64,000 bases of DNA. It comes from Trichuris trichiura (taxonomy: Eukaryota; Nematoda; Enoplea; Trichinellida; Trichuridae). This document shows, piece after piece, positions 1 to 12,500 of the stretch; position 1 is the first letter of the stretch; each line of letters opens with the position of its first letter. A program made the position numbers and the translations under genes. The DNA lies in contig JBAJFE010000026.1 of the NCBI GenBank assembly GCA_037903355.1, positions 2,666,001 to 2,730,000 on the forward strand. Reading direction: 5' to 3'. Under the pieces are notes generated by a model, which was not told the origin of the DNA, made no database searches, and saw only the letters and a program-made list of their open reading frames with translations.

Positions 1-590
1 TCACAAAGCATCACTTGTAAAAGACCGTATATTACGGCGCATAAGGAAACCCACCTACCAACGTAATAGGTGCTGATGATGATTAGCCCAGCTACGGCAC
101 TGCTCATTGCTCAATTCTAGGTCAATTTCCTGTCACGTTTAATCGTTCATTCAGCTGAAACTGTCTTGCCTCAACTTCAACAGGAAAACTCACTAGCAGC
201 CCGTTTCCGCATGTTATACAGATCCACATAAGCTACCAGGAAAGAATGGAATTGAATAGTTTCATTCGACGTCTATTACAATTGCACCATGTAAACACAG
301 ATGAATAGACTGTAGAAGCGGATGAATATGGTTCATGAAGCGGAGAACACTAAAAGAAGGAGACAAAACCATCAAACCAGAAATGGTACTCGTCACTGTC
401 TGGCAGTCCATTTTCTTCTGTGTCTTGCAAAAGGGTAGAAATGGAGCACTTTCATAAAGACATAACGGTTTCCATCTTTACGTAACTCCATGCCTTTATT
501 ACGAACTGGCACAGACATATGAGCGACGGGGCTCGCATTCGTCCGCCGGCTGTGTAGCTCTTCTGCCCGTTCGCCATCCGTTCTTTCCAC

Positions 591-1682
591 TCTTATCGCA
601 TGTAGTTTTTAAAGGGCTTATTTAATGCAAACGTCGAGCGGTTGCAGAACTGATGTAAGCGGACCGGGGATTACAGTTGCTTCTATTTTACATTCCTTTA
701 AATGTGATTTTATTGTTTCAGCTAGTTGATTTCGGAATAAGTCCCACATTAGTAAGCTTCTGTTGTTATCACGCTCAGTCTTTTTTTCCAGATGTTGTCA
801 ATCCGCAATTGCACACCCTGTTCATGTAGCCGTTCTCATGAAAGTGAACAAAGGCGCTAGAAGGAAAATCCACCTTTGGTCTCCTTTTCCTCTTAAATAT
901 GACTATAGGCTTCAGCTTCATTCCATTAGCCACGCAGGCTAGCACCACCGTGAAGTGAGTTCTTTCATGGCCGGTACTCTTCATTACCATAAACTTTGTG
1001 CCTTTACTTTCCACGGCTCTATTGCCAATCACATCAAAAAATATTTGCGTCTCATCCATGTTACCGATGTTGCCCAATGGAAACTCATTTTTCCTTGTCA
1101 TATTACTGACATGCCGGGAAACACGATTTCGTGAGAAAGAGCACAGTTTCATTTCTTCTGTGAAACACGCCTTCGACTTCTGCTCATTTGGCGATCGCGC
1201 GCTACGCGTCTTTAGGAAAGATACGTGTAAACTTTCTGCAGGAAATCACGCAGCTTATTCTCCAAATCCACAAGCATTTTCTGCGCAATTTTCGTCTTTT
1301 GTCTCAGAAGCAGGTCCTTCCATTTCATGAAACGGTTGCAGCACCCAGTCGTGGTGGTAAAGCTGTAGGATGAGTGTGCGTTGCAGCGGGCCCAGTTCAT
1401 CGCTTGATCTCTGATTTTTGTTCTTGTGATAATACGGCGGCTATGTCGTTATTGTTGTACCCATTGTGCCAGACTGTTCCCCAGTTCCGGCCAACAGGCG
1501 ATACGTGAGCGCCTTGCATATTTTTTCTTCGGCATCCTGTTCAACACCTCTTCCTGATTCCTCCAATCTATCACCATCTTCAGGGCAACGCCATACTTCC
1601 TGGCCGCCTGTGAATTGTTGGTTTCTTTTGCCATCTTGACCACTTCTAGCTTGAATCCGGCTTTGTGGCTTCTCTTCATCAT
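591..1682 (-). pseudogene. Broken pogo-like (POGK/CENP-B type) transposase, left arm
   Basis: The decayed gene reads leftward from 1682. It begins with an HTH_psq-type DNA-binding segment (KLEVVKMAKETNNSQAARKYGV, near 1640-1600) followed by WRNQEEVL. A middle segment lies at about 1400-1212. The front half of a DDE endonuclease lies at 1152-775 and contains GNMDETQIFFD and TGHERTHFTVVLACVANG. This order matches the Tigger/pogo/CENP-B transposase family. Stops and frame breaks separate the blocks, and the frame ends shortly after GLTTSGKKD, before the last catalytic aspartate region. It is therefore inactive. The right arm has the same break. Confidence 0.8.
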
Positions 1683-2631
1683 AGTTCGTGCGCTGGATGC
1701 ACTAAGTAAAGCTGAAAAGGCCCTTTGATAAGAAAACGTATTCTTCTTTAGTCACACGGTTTCTTCAGTTGCTACTTGGGGAGCCCGATATAGAACGACC
1801 CGCCGGGACAAATTTCGACGAAATTTGAAGAGAAGAAGTGTGTTCAAACTGCCGCAGTGCGTCCCTGTTACGTACGAATTAAGGAAGCACAGTGATCCGA
1901 AGAAGCACTTCATCCCACTTCAAATGCGAAAGCTTAGATAGCATTGCCTCCTATTTTTCACAAACACAAAGCGAATGCAGACGCAAACTCTTCAGCGTTT
2001 CGGCGAAAGAGCGATTCACTTTAGCCTCATCGGTTACTATCAGTTAACACGTCGCGCTAAGTTTGTCCATCTGATGAAACAAAGGACGGAAAAGCATGAG
2101 TCTTGAAGTTCGACGATAACGTTGCGTGACCTCCATCGATGATAACTGCAAGCTTAATTGATGAGAACTGTGCGCTCGTTCAGATCTGAGCTGACAGTTG
2201 TCGTTCATGGAAGTCACGCAGCATTATCATCGAACTTCAAGAGCTGCGATTTTCCATCCTTTGCTGCATCAGATAGACAAACTTAGCGCGACGTGTTAAC
2301 TGATAGTAACCGATGGGGATAAAGTGAATCGTTCTTTCGCCGAAACGCTGAACAGTTTGCGTCTGTATTTGCTTCGTGTTTGTGAAAAATAGAAGGCGGT
2401 GCTACCTCAGCTTTGGCATTTGAAATGCGATGTAGTCGTTCCTTCGGAATACTGTGCTTCCTGGGTTCGTACGTAACAGCGACAGTTTGACCACACTTGT
2501 TTGCTTCAAGTTCCGTTGAAATTTGTCCCCGCGGGTCGTTCTGTATCCCGCTCCCCGAGTAGCAACTCAAGAAACCGTGTGACTAAAGAAGAATACGTTT
2601 TCTTATCGAAAGAACTTTTCAGCTTTACTTA

Positions 2632-3735
2632 GTGAAGAGAAGCCACAAAGCCGGAATCAAGTTAGAAGTAGTCATGATGGCAAAGGAAACCAACAATTCA
2701 CAGGCGCCTAGGACGTATGGCGTTCCCCTGAAGATAGCGATAGATTGGAGGAATCAGGAAGAGGTGCTGAACAGGATGCTGAAGAAAAAATATGCAAGGT
2801 GCTCACGCATCGCCTATCGGCCGGAACTGAAAAACATTCCGGCACAATGAGTACAACAATAACGACATAGCCGCCGTATTATCACAAGAACAAAAATCAG
2901 AGATCAAGCGATGAACTGGGCCCACTGCAACGCACACTCATCCTACAGCTTTACCGCCACGACTGAATGGTGCAACCGTTTCATGAAATGGAAGGACCTG
3001 CTTCTGAGACAAATGACGAAAATTGCGCAGAAAATGCGTATGGATTTGGAGAATAAGCTGCGTGATTTCCTGCAGAAAGTTTACACGTATCTTTCTTAAA
3101 GACGCGTAGCACGCGATCGCCAAATGAGCAGAAGTTGAAGGCGTGTTTCACAGAAGAAATGAAACTGTGCTCTTTCTCACGAAATCGTGTTTCCCGGCAT
3201 GTCAGTAATATGACAAGGAAAAATGAGTTTCCATTGGGCAACATCGGTAACATGGATGAGACGCAAATATTTTTTGATGTGATTGGCAATAGAGCCGTGG
3301 AAAGTAAAGGCACAAAGTTTATGGTAATGAAGAGTACCGGCCATGAAAGAGCTCACTTCACGGTGGTGCTAGCCTGCCTGGCTGGAATGAAGCTGAAGCC
3401 TATAGTCATATTTAAGAGGAAAAGGAGGCCAAAGGTGGATTTTCCATCTAGCGCCTTTGTTCACTTTCATGAGAACGGCTACATGAACAGGGTGTGCAAT
3501 TGTGGATTGACAACATCTGGAAAAAAGGACTGAGCGTGATAGCAACAGAAGCTTACTAATGTGGGACTCATTCCGAAATCAACTAGCTGAAACAATAAAA
3601 TCACATTTAAAGGAAGGTAAAATAGAAACAACTGTAATCCCCAGTGCGCTTACATCAGTTCTGCAACCGCTCGACGTTTGCATTAAATAAGCCCTTTAAA
3701 AACCACATGCGATAAGAGTGGAAAGAACGGATGGC
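2632..3735 (+). pseudogene. Broken pogo-like transposase, right arm
   Basis: This is the mirror copy of the left-arm gene, reading rightward. The HTH segment is at 2632-2850, the middle segment at 2911-3099, and the DDE front half at 3135-3533 with the same GNMDETQIFFD and TGHERAHFTVVL motifs. It stops at the same place (SGKKD). A further stretch at about 3600-3690 reads like the distal part of the catalytic core (PSALTSVLQPLDV) in another frame. Shared disabling changes in both arms suggest that the inverted duplication happened after the gene was broken, or that the arms have been homogenised by gene conversion. Confidence 0.8.
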
Positions 3736-4234
3736 GAACGGGCAGAAGTGATACACAGCCGGCGGACGAATGCGAGCACCATTGCTCAGTTTGCTGTGCC
3801 ATACAGGCATGGAGCAAAGCAAAAACGGAAACTGTTAGGAAGCCTTTCCAAAAGTGCTCCATTTCTACCCTGTTGTTGCATGACAGAGAAGATGATGAAC
3901 TGCCACACAGCGACGAATACTATGTCTAGTTTAATTGTTTTGCCTCCTCTTCTTTTAATGTTCTCAGCTTCATTCACCGTGTTCATCCTTTTCTACAATC
4001 TATTCATCCGTGTCTTACATGCAATAGTTGTAATAGATGTCGAATAAACCTATTCAATACCATTCATTCCTCATAGCTTGTGTAGATCTGTACAACACGC
4101 GCTAATGACCAGCTAATGAGTTTTCCTGTTAAAGTTGAGGCAAGACAATTTCAACTAAATAAACGATTAGCCGTGACAGGATCACCACCTATTGCATGGG
4201 TAGGTGTTTTTACACGCCGTAATATACCGTAGTA

Positions 4235-5128
4235 GCAGTGCCATACTGCCCGCACAGGTCGCATTATTTTTAGTTCTTTCGTGTATGCACCCTTCGTGTG
4301 CGCTGATTCGCAGACATTGCTCAGAGCAAAAGCCTATCGCAGAACAAAATCAGGCTCTCTTCGCTGCAGCCTAGCGTTGAGCACGCTTCCAGTAAACAAG
4401 AAGCGTTTTTTGCGTCTGCATGTTCTTAGATATGGTTCGTAATGGCGCCTTTGTTGCAGCTCAAGTTTAATGCTTAGTGTTCAGTTTCGTTTGGGAGTCT
4501 GGGCAGAAAGAACAAGTAGCGATGATCGAGTGGAAGACAAATTCGTTTAATCAGGTCATGTAAATTTAGCCAATCAGAACAGGAGGCAATGGTCAGCTCT
4601 GAGATCTTAAAGAGGCCGCTGGCGAGCCGGTCGGTGGGAAACGCTGCGTTAGAAGAATGGTCCTTAACGGAGCAACGATGGCTGAAAAAACTTGCAAGTG
4701 TTCTATATAGCTCGAAGCTGGATGTAATTAAGAGGTTCAACTGTAGGGAACAAAATGTGGACACCAGGCGAGTAGTGAATTCGTCTGCGTCTACCAACCG
4801 TAACATTTTCCTTCAGAGAAATAAAATCTTGACATCTACAGAAGTTACCGCTCCATCCGCCAGCCCGAAAGGGATTTCTTTTACTAGCATTCGAGAAATG
4901 GACAGAATGAGAAGTCTGCTACTTGACGGAACTGACGAGTGTGGTAATCGTGCAGCGTGAAATTATCACAGAGAGAGATTAGTTCTACGTGGTCAGCAGT
5001 GACAGTCGCGAATCATTGCTCAGCGATTACCTGAGCCACCTTGTTTACCTTTGCACCCCCTTTTCATTGTCGACCACACCACTAATGGGATCGGTGACAG
5101 TTACCGTCTAAGCCTGTGCTCTGCTCTT
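4235..5128. other. No gene recognised
   Basis: Two overlapping open frames on opposite strands (4474-4806 and 4589-4960) resemble no family I know and lack splice or start context. I read this as unique intron or spacer DNA. Confidence 0.5.
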
Positions 5129-5256
5129 GTTCCGAAACGTACGGTCTACACTCGTTCTGTACTTTCTCTAACAATCTGCTCATCCATTCGCTGGTAGGGC
5201 ATTTTGAAGTTTATTTACAGATACAACAAACAGGCCAAACCCGTGAACCAAAGATC
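5129..5256 (+). repeat. Solo arm of the PLE-type palindromic repeat
   Basis: It carries GTTCCGAAACGTACGGT, then CTCATCCATTCGCTGGTAGGG, then CCAAACCCGTGAACC. These three landmarks occur in the same order in the right arm of the complete palindrome at 63291-63605. Only one arm is present. This is a direct sequence match; the PLE origin is inferred from the 63-kb copy. Confidence 0.75.
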
Positions 5257-5335
5257 TACCGTTTTAAAAAGTATGCGAAATAATTGTTTTAAGTCGATTC
5301 TACCTTATAAGTATTAAGGGTTTAGTAGGGGGGAC

Positions 5336-6200
5336 ATGGACATTGAGGAAAGGCGTAGGGGCACCGAGGTCACTGCTGGAAAACGAAGTTCTAAAGGAAA
5401 CGGTGAAGAATGAGCCCAAAACCAATGTACGAGAATTAGCAGCAAGACTTGAGGTACGTTAATCCACGGTCAGCCGGTATGTTGCTCAAATCGGCAAGTC
5501 AAAAAAATCGCTAACGTTGCTTTCACATGAATCGACACAGGCACTCAGAAAGAAAGAATCAACGCATGTCTTGACTTGCAGTTTCAGCAAGCGGAAAAAT
5601 CCTTCTTAAATCGAATCATTACGCGTGATGATAAATAGTCTCTATGGTAACAGGAACCAGGGAACTTTGCGGCTGGATAAGCGCACACAACCAACATCCT
5701 TCTTTAAACCGAGTCTTTAGCCCAGGAAGGTGTTGCTGTCTGTATGGCGGTGTGCCTAGAGAATCGTGTACTATGCGTTTTTAAAACCTGACGAGACGAT
5801 CACAGTGACGTCTGTTGTTATAAATTGGCGGTTATGATCTAACAAGCCGGAAAGTCTCTAGCCAGCACTGGCTAATCATAAGGACCGCTCCTCGTTCATG
5901 ATAACGCTCGACCACATACAGCAGATGAAACCCAACAAAAACTGAAAGAGTTGGGCATCAAGCCCATCCTCCATTTACCTTGGTCATCAGACCTATCGCC
6001 TGCTGACCTGCCCTTTTCCTCTAGCCCTCGAACTGCAACGCGCCAGAAAGCGTAACGAGATATGACGTCGCTCGAAAACGACTTCCGTGAATTTTCGAAC
6101 TCCCGCGACCAAGCCTTTTTCACTAGCACAAATTCCCCAGCAGAATATTGGAAAGAACGTGTGCTTTTTTCGAATGGTGCTTAATTTAATCAATAAACTT
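5336..6200 (+). pseudogene. Decayed mariner transposase
   Basis: The remnant has an N-terminal part (residues like RELAARLEV near 5430) and a clear mariner catalytic tail: HDNARPHTA near 5900 followed by ELGIKPILHLPWSSDLSPAD near 5945-6010. That spacing is expected between the second and third acidic residues of the DD34D mariner catalytic triad. Many stops and frame shifts interrupt it, so it cannot encode a transposase. No intact terminal repeats were found. Confidence 0.75.
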
Positions 6201-7150
6201 GACACCCCGCTGAAACACACAAATTCAGACGTCGAGCGAAAAAATTGGAACTTTGATTGCAACAGCTTAACAGAATAAATATTCCAGTTTCTTACCTCTT
6301 CTTCCAGCAATGGAAAAAGCTGAGCTAAGAAAATATCGTTTGGTCGCAAGGTGACATTTCTTTCATTAAAGTTTTTCTGAAAACAACTAAATTAAAGAAT
6401 GTGAGTGCAGACATTAAAGAGTGCTTTCCTGTCGCGTTAGCCACTTCTTATAGACAGAGAATGCTGGCACACAATTTTCCACCAAACCAATAAGTCCACA
6501 TCTGGGTCCCAACGGAGTTACACTGTAGCTTCTGCAGTAATAAAAATCGCATTGTCGTTTTCTAAACAAGAGTATGACTTAACAGAACAAAAGTAATGAA
6601 CAGAGCAATGTTACCCTGCGTTCGATGCAAATAGACTGTTGCAAACGTTTATAAACTGCATTATCCGTTGATCAAGATTTAAATCTTCTGCTCCTTTCAG
6701 TAGGTAAAAATACCTTAAAGGGAGAGTAATTTCAAGAGTAACTGAAAGACTAAGAATTCGTAAGGCGTACGCTATTCGCAGATTTTTAATATTAGTAAGT
6801 TTTCGTAACTGGAACCACAGGTCGACAAGTTTACTGCATTAACACTCAACAAAGAAAAACAGATTACAGGCTTCTGGGAACATGTGTTTCCACAGTAGCG
6901 CATTTATTATTATTAGATAGTCGCGAAACAACTTTGCGTTCAAAAAAGTTTTGCATTGAGCGACCACGTGAGACTTTTAATATCAGGGAGGCACAAGTGA
7001 GCATTTAGTTCAAGTCAACAAAGAGATTCGTTCAGTTTCCTTTATGTACTTTTACTTTCGCTGTAGTTTCGAAATGAACTCCAAGGGCACTTGCATCATT
7101 GTATGCTTTTATTTTTTATCAAAGGAAAGAGTGCAGCAGATTTCATGAGA
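6200..7150. other. No gene recognised
   Basis: AT-rich sequence with many stops in all frames. I found no SMG1 exon, TE protein or structured repeat. Confidence 0.5.
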
Positions 7151-7179
7151 ACTTTGTGCGGTACTTATTATGAGAGAAA

Positions 7180-8110
7180 GTAGTGCACGGAAAAAAGAGA
7201 GCACTGGCACAGACGCTTCCTGGATAGTAGCATAGGCATTAACAAGCGACCGAGGTCAACGCGCTCTGAGAAATTTGAAGATGAAAAATTACGGGCCCTG
7301 CTCAATGAAGATTGGGCAATGACGATACTGCAGTTTGCAAACTCTGCCAATGTTCACTATTCGAACGGACCCAACAGCTACAGCCCATACGTAAGATAAA
7401 AAAGTTAAGTAGTCGAATGCAGTGTCAGCTGCCTGACGATCATGGCGATATCAAAACGGTTCAATGCCTGTGCTCCTCTGCTAGCAAGACAAAGATGGAA
7501 GACTATCCAGCGAGGCATTGTTACTGCAGACGGAAAGGGATCCTGTTCGACAATCCCAAAAGCGGAAAACACTGAACAGGCGACCGCTTCCGCAGCAAAG
7601 ACGACCAAGATTGGAGAAAACCCTTTCCTATTTGTGTGGTACGATGAAGGAATCGTATATTATGAGGTAACGCAGTAAGGTTAGGCGATTACTGCAGTCT
7701 CCATTGCACACCGAGTTTACAAAACTACGGGTTGTACGACAGAAGAGGTCGAAATTTGGGTCAAACCAGAGCGAAGATGCTCAGTTACACAACAGTGCAA
7801 GACCATCACTGCAAAAGTGACTCAAACGAAAATCTCGCGTACTGCTGGGAACCACTGGTACGCCCGGCATACTCTCCAGAGAGAGCAGATTGTGAATACC
7901 ACATGTTCACGTCAGAGCGGCACAGCCTGCCTAGCCAACATTTCCAAGAGCTTGCGATGCTCCGAAACTGAGTGACGCAATCATTTAGATTAAATCCCAT
8001 GCCTTTCTAAAGGCATGGTATGCAGCTGTAGGCAGAGGGTTGCCGATTGTAAGGGAAGTTATATTGAAAGAACACTATTGCTGCAAACTGGTTTACTGAA
8101 TTAAAATCAG
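7180..8110 (+). pseudogene. Decayed mariner transposase, second subfamily
   Basis: The remnant has the helix-turn-helix half (FEDEKLRALLNED, then a segment like LLKRFNACAPLL and RIVTADGK near 7440-7550) and a catalytic tail (VRPAYSPERADCEYHMF near 7855-7910, then HSLPSQHF). These follow the SETMAR-like mariner layout. Frame breaks and stops are frequent. It differs from the 5.3-kb and 48.7-kb copies, so at least three mariner lineages are present. Confidence 0.7.
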
Positions 8111-8642
8111 TAGAGAAGGTAAAAAGCTTCTGGGACAACATAATATTAAAACAAGAAACGGCTGGCCCTGATTTGATTTAAGTACGAAGTCACTAAGGTT
8201 ACAAGCTCACACTTGGCGAAAGAGAAAATTTTTCACTGCTTAGAACGGTCAGCCAACTTATGCAGATGGCTTCGCATAAGAATCATCGCCTCAAACAAAT
8301 GCTTTAACAATCATTACTGCCCATTGCGAAGCCATAACTTTAACAACTTTGAACGTACACCGCTAGAACCGCTGTCTACCGTCCAAGGAGCTAGTTCACT
8401 TTTCTACGAAGGGCAAATAGCACTGAAAGACACACTGCCTGGCTACTTGTCTAATTAATGATGCAAGATAATACAGGAATAGAATTCTTCAGAAATTCTT
8501 GTTGATCACTGCGTTCTATTATTTCTACTAGTAATAGGAAATTCAGATCGATATCCAGAATTGAGCGACCGTCTCGGTAGTATATCAACAACTTACTGAT
8601 TCTCAGAAAAAAGGCTACACAACACTAACAAAGCACAATTAC
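8111..8642. other. SMG1 intron, no exon recognised
   Basis: The SMG1 reading ends at a splice donor at 8643. I could not find the next kinase exon here on the minus strand. A perfect 11-bp inverted repeat (ATGGCTTCGCA / TGCGAAGCCAT, about 8264-8334) is the only structure seen. Confidence 0.45.
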
Positions 8643-9514
8643 CTGAGACCGTTAGATCCTACAAAACAAAGTCGTTTTGGCTTCGTCTTGGTCTGCAGGA
8701 CCGATGTTTTAGAGTCTACGTAACGTAAGGTCACTGGATGGCCTCCGTGTCGCACATCAGGTATCGGTATTTCAGTATTTTTTAGAGACGCTAAGTTAGG
8801 GCTTATGTCGTCGATCTTAAGCGACAAGTTTTCCTGCCTCGAGCTTCGAGTGGAAAGGGTCCTGTGCAGCTATGGCAAATGATTATTAATCAGATGGCTT
8901 ATTACCGATCGCTCACAAAATACATACTTGTCGGACCATCGTCAGCAACTGCAATATATTCAAAAACGAGTTGTCTTGAATTGCGTTAATCAGCTTCGCA
9001 AGTAACGGTATCACCGTAGCGTTGAATTCTTCCTCGTTCCTTGTCTCTGGCGCTGCATTGGTTATGTCGTATACTTGAAGAACAATTCGGAATAACTAAA
9101 ACAAAAGTATCATATGCACACTTGTGGAAAATGCATAAAAAGAAATTACGGCATAGTTCTGTTATCACGTCAAAAAAAAAGCTCCCAATGTGTACGCTAC
9201 TCTAAAGTACCGCTTTCACCGACTTGAGTGACTTACCAATTCTTTTACGATTTGCAATTTCTTTTGTTTATTAGGAAAACCAGTTGCTTGACGGTCGGGT
9301 ACGTCGAGTACAGGAGATTTTAAAAAGTCATTCAGTAACTTCAACTGCTTTAGCGCATCCAAATCCACGTGACTTATCAAAGCAAGCCAGATTTCTTCAC
9401 GCAGGAGCATAATGCGATGCAGTTCCGAGATGAACATAATCGTGTCACTCACAAGCTTTGGGTTACTATTTCTCAGCACAGCAGCCACTTGGTTGCAACA
9501 TTCAAGACGGTTTT
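8643..9514 (-). CDS. SMG1: SMG1 exons at the kinase-domain entry
   Basis: Exon 9514-9237 encodes TIMFISELHRIMLLREEIW, matching QMLVAELRRVTVLWDELW. Exon 9095-8928 encodes DITNAAPETRNEEEF, matching RSITAAPAETPHEKWF. Exon 8861-8643 encodes SPNLASLKNTEIPIP and LQTKTKPKRLCFVGSNG, matching SPWLAAMTNTEIALP and LPTKTKPKKLLFLGSDG, the glycine-rich approach to the PIKK catalytic domain. The last donor reads CTCAG|GTAATT at 8643. The catalytic loop and C-terminal FATC segment are not in view. Confidence 0.95.
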
Positions 9515-12500
9515 CTGCAATAACGTCATAAAATGTAGAAATTCAAAAGTGGCAATTTGTAATAGGAACAATCTCTCATTGCAAAAAGCGAAATCACATA
9601 TGATTTATTTTCAGAATAGATCCGCCTGCTAGAAAGTTTTACCGTTCGAAGCTTCAGTGATTGGCCTTTTCTCCTCGTCAACGAATCAAAGCAGTTATAT
9701 CATTAAGACTCGCTGATGAAGCAGGCAGTCCAGAATGCTCTCAAAGATAAAGAATTTTTAATAAATGCGTCTATTCCAGAAATAAGGCATGCGCGAAGAC
9801 CTTTGCACCCATTATGAAAAGCAGCACTCTTATTGTTCTCAGGCATGGCGAACGGAGTAGGAAATTTAAAAACGGAAATACGAAAGACACCCAGGAAAAC
9901 AACACAAACCTTTTAGATGGAATCCGGTATTTTTATCGTGAAGTCTGACGATAGTAGGGAATAAAACAGACTCAGGCATAGATTCCGCCAGGCTGCAAAG
10001 GATCCTGGTAAACTCGCCTTGAGCAGCTTTGTTAGGATGGTTGAGATAGGCAAACAGCTGTGGGATGACGTCTGCAACAAAACTTACGATGGTTGAAAAC
10101 TACGACAAAGCAATTAAAGGAAGCAAACTACTTTTCCAGTATTTTGGATTAATGTCGTGAAGACCAAGTTGGACCGAAGGAAAAATGTCAGTAAAATGCT
10201 TCGCGAGCAGATCGATTATTCGAAGCAATGTTTCCACTAAATGGAATTCATCCTAGGAGGCAGAATGTCAGTTGAGATAGCACAAAATAAAGACTACCTC
10301 TGGCGAGAGCTTCAAAACTTGAAAAAACACGCGAAACATTTGTTCATAAAGACGCAGCAGCAATTTGTGCCTATGACTCCAAAACTGTATCAAAGCATCA
10401 ATTCCACTGAAATATTGAATTCCCAGCAAACCACGATGCAAAGAATCTGCAGACACCTTTATGAAAACAAAGCAATTACGAGATTATTTACGGGCAACAC
10501 AATTACGTTATTGTACTCTGACCGCACCGTTAAAACCAACGATATAACTTCGTTTCGTTGCGCAATGTTGATATCCTAAAGCAATTATATCATTTCCTAG
10601 ACAGAAAGGTATTTGACTACCGTTGGAATGCAAGAATTCACAAACAACTCATCCTCTGAAGACAAACGAAACATTTCAGATTCGCTAAAAATAGTTCAAA
10701 TTAGATGAACTTATTTTCGGTAACATATTACTCCTTATTGCAAACTAAGTTCGTTGAATAGCTGCTCAGCCATTCAGCAAATAGTATATGCCCTTTAAAA
10801 AATGTAGGATCAAGTCGAGTGCTTAGCTGAAGCAAGGCACCAACAACACAATCACTAGTCATTGCTCCAACGTAGCTTTCTAAAACTTACACGTGAGCAC
10901 TAATACGGTTCAAAATGCATAGCATTAAAGTTTACCTATGGTCTGAAGCTCATCTTCGAGGTATTTTTCAAAAACAGGGGAAACGTTTGCAAGTAAAATG
11001 TCACCAAATCCAGAGTACTCAGTCATCCAACGACTTAACAGCAGCAACGATTTGCCCAATTTGTTCATGTGCTTTCTGTAATCGCAGGCGGCAGCGGCTG
11101 ATCCCAAAAAAGCGCCATGCTCGATTACATCTTGACCCAGCAATGACTCAGGCAGCTTGAAAAATTCGACAGTCACGCAAATCATGCGGTATACCAGGGA
11201 GAAAGCAGCGCTCTTCTCTCCGTATTGATAAAGCGCCTTTGCATATTCGTATCCACACGATAGCTTCGCAATCGAAAGGCATTGTAATGTGTCGAACTGA
11301 TCAATCACTTCAACCGTGCCCGCGCAATTGAAATGATAATTCAGAATTCGAAGAGCCAAATTTGTATTGCCTGTTTTACGAGCTCGGCGGGAAAATTCCG
11401 TACAAAAGTCAGGGAAGCAAAGATCTTCAAAAGAAACGAAATTGTTCACGATTAGGTTCACTTTCAAAGACTGCACTAACCATGTCCATGTTCAAGCTGC
11501 CCTGTAGCCAAAAATACATTGTACATGAGGGTCAATTGCTTAATCGTAAAGTCCTCAACGTTGATCCCAGAAACCGACACAGCCATCTGAAATATCAGGG
11601 TATTACAACTGCTGAAGGCTTTGAGTTACAAAGGGAGTGTTTCTTCAAAATGTCAAAAAAAGCAAACTTAAATGAGAACTTTAACGCAGAACAAACCGTA
11701 TTTATGCAATGAACGTTTCACTTTCCATCCTATACTAATATTATAAACTTCCACTTTTTTCTGCAAACGAAGCCGTTACGCCTAAGTTTCGCCGAAGTTA
11801 CGCCGAAGCACTTAACAGTTTCGTAGCTCTCGGGACTAACCTTGTCCCGAAAGCTACGAAACTGTTAAGTGTTTGTTCTGTATTTTTCCTTAATAATTGA
11901 TCATCCATCCGTTGGTAGGGCATTTGCTTCGGTTTAATTCCAGAACCCATCAACGGGCAAAAAAACATACCGTATAAAGTAGTGATGAAAATCTCTAGAA
12001 ACACAGTTTTTTCTAAAACAGTACCTTATCAGATGATGACCATTTGCACAGTTTTAATAGATCATTTCGCAGCTCCAGGTCATTTCTCAACTCCAGTGGT
12101 TTAAAAATGGCAGAATAAAGGTAGCGTTTGTCTGCGAGATCGTTGGACAACTTCGTGACGTAGCTAATGGAAAACATTCAGTTATTTTCACAACAAGCGA
12201 GTAACTACTCGTAACCTTTGTAATGAAGATGGGCGGCTAACGCCCGTTTTTCCAGCAAACAGAGAAATGCAGCAATCGCAGAGTCTCAGGTAGTCTTCAT
12301 ATCCTCTTGGATCATAGTCGAGAGAATCAAAATCATAAATTGGTTCGGTAAATGAGCCAAGAAATTTCATAATTTCCGCATATTGTGCCATACTGGGTCG
12401 ATCAACGTTTGGCGCAGGTGAAAAGTGACACACCTTATTCAAGCATTCTAAAGCAGCGTTCACGTCATTGACGCTTACGTAGCAATCCATCATCTTAATG

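Larger units (their letters stand above)
22..4232. mobile_element. 4.2-kb palindromic (foldback) pogo/Tigger-like transposon
   Basis: Two arms of about 2.05 kb meet tail to tail near position 2150. The outer ends are related inverted repeats: the left starts with CCGTATATTACGGCG near 26, and the right end near 4214-4230 is its complement. Each arm carries the same broken transposase reading outward (minus in the left arm, plus in the right). Interior landmarks also mirror, for example the stretch near 2030 against the one near 2300. The element lies in the 3' part of the SMG1 locus. The palindrome is seen directly. Assignment to the pogo superfamily rests on the transposase; a MITE at 43509-43806 shares these termini. 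Confidence 0.85.

Noticed and set aside
8264..8334. 11-bp inverted repeat as a possible MITE
   Set aside because: No target duplication, no internal similarity to other repeats; may be chance.
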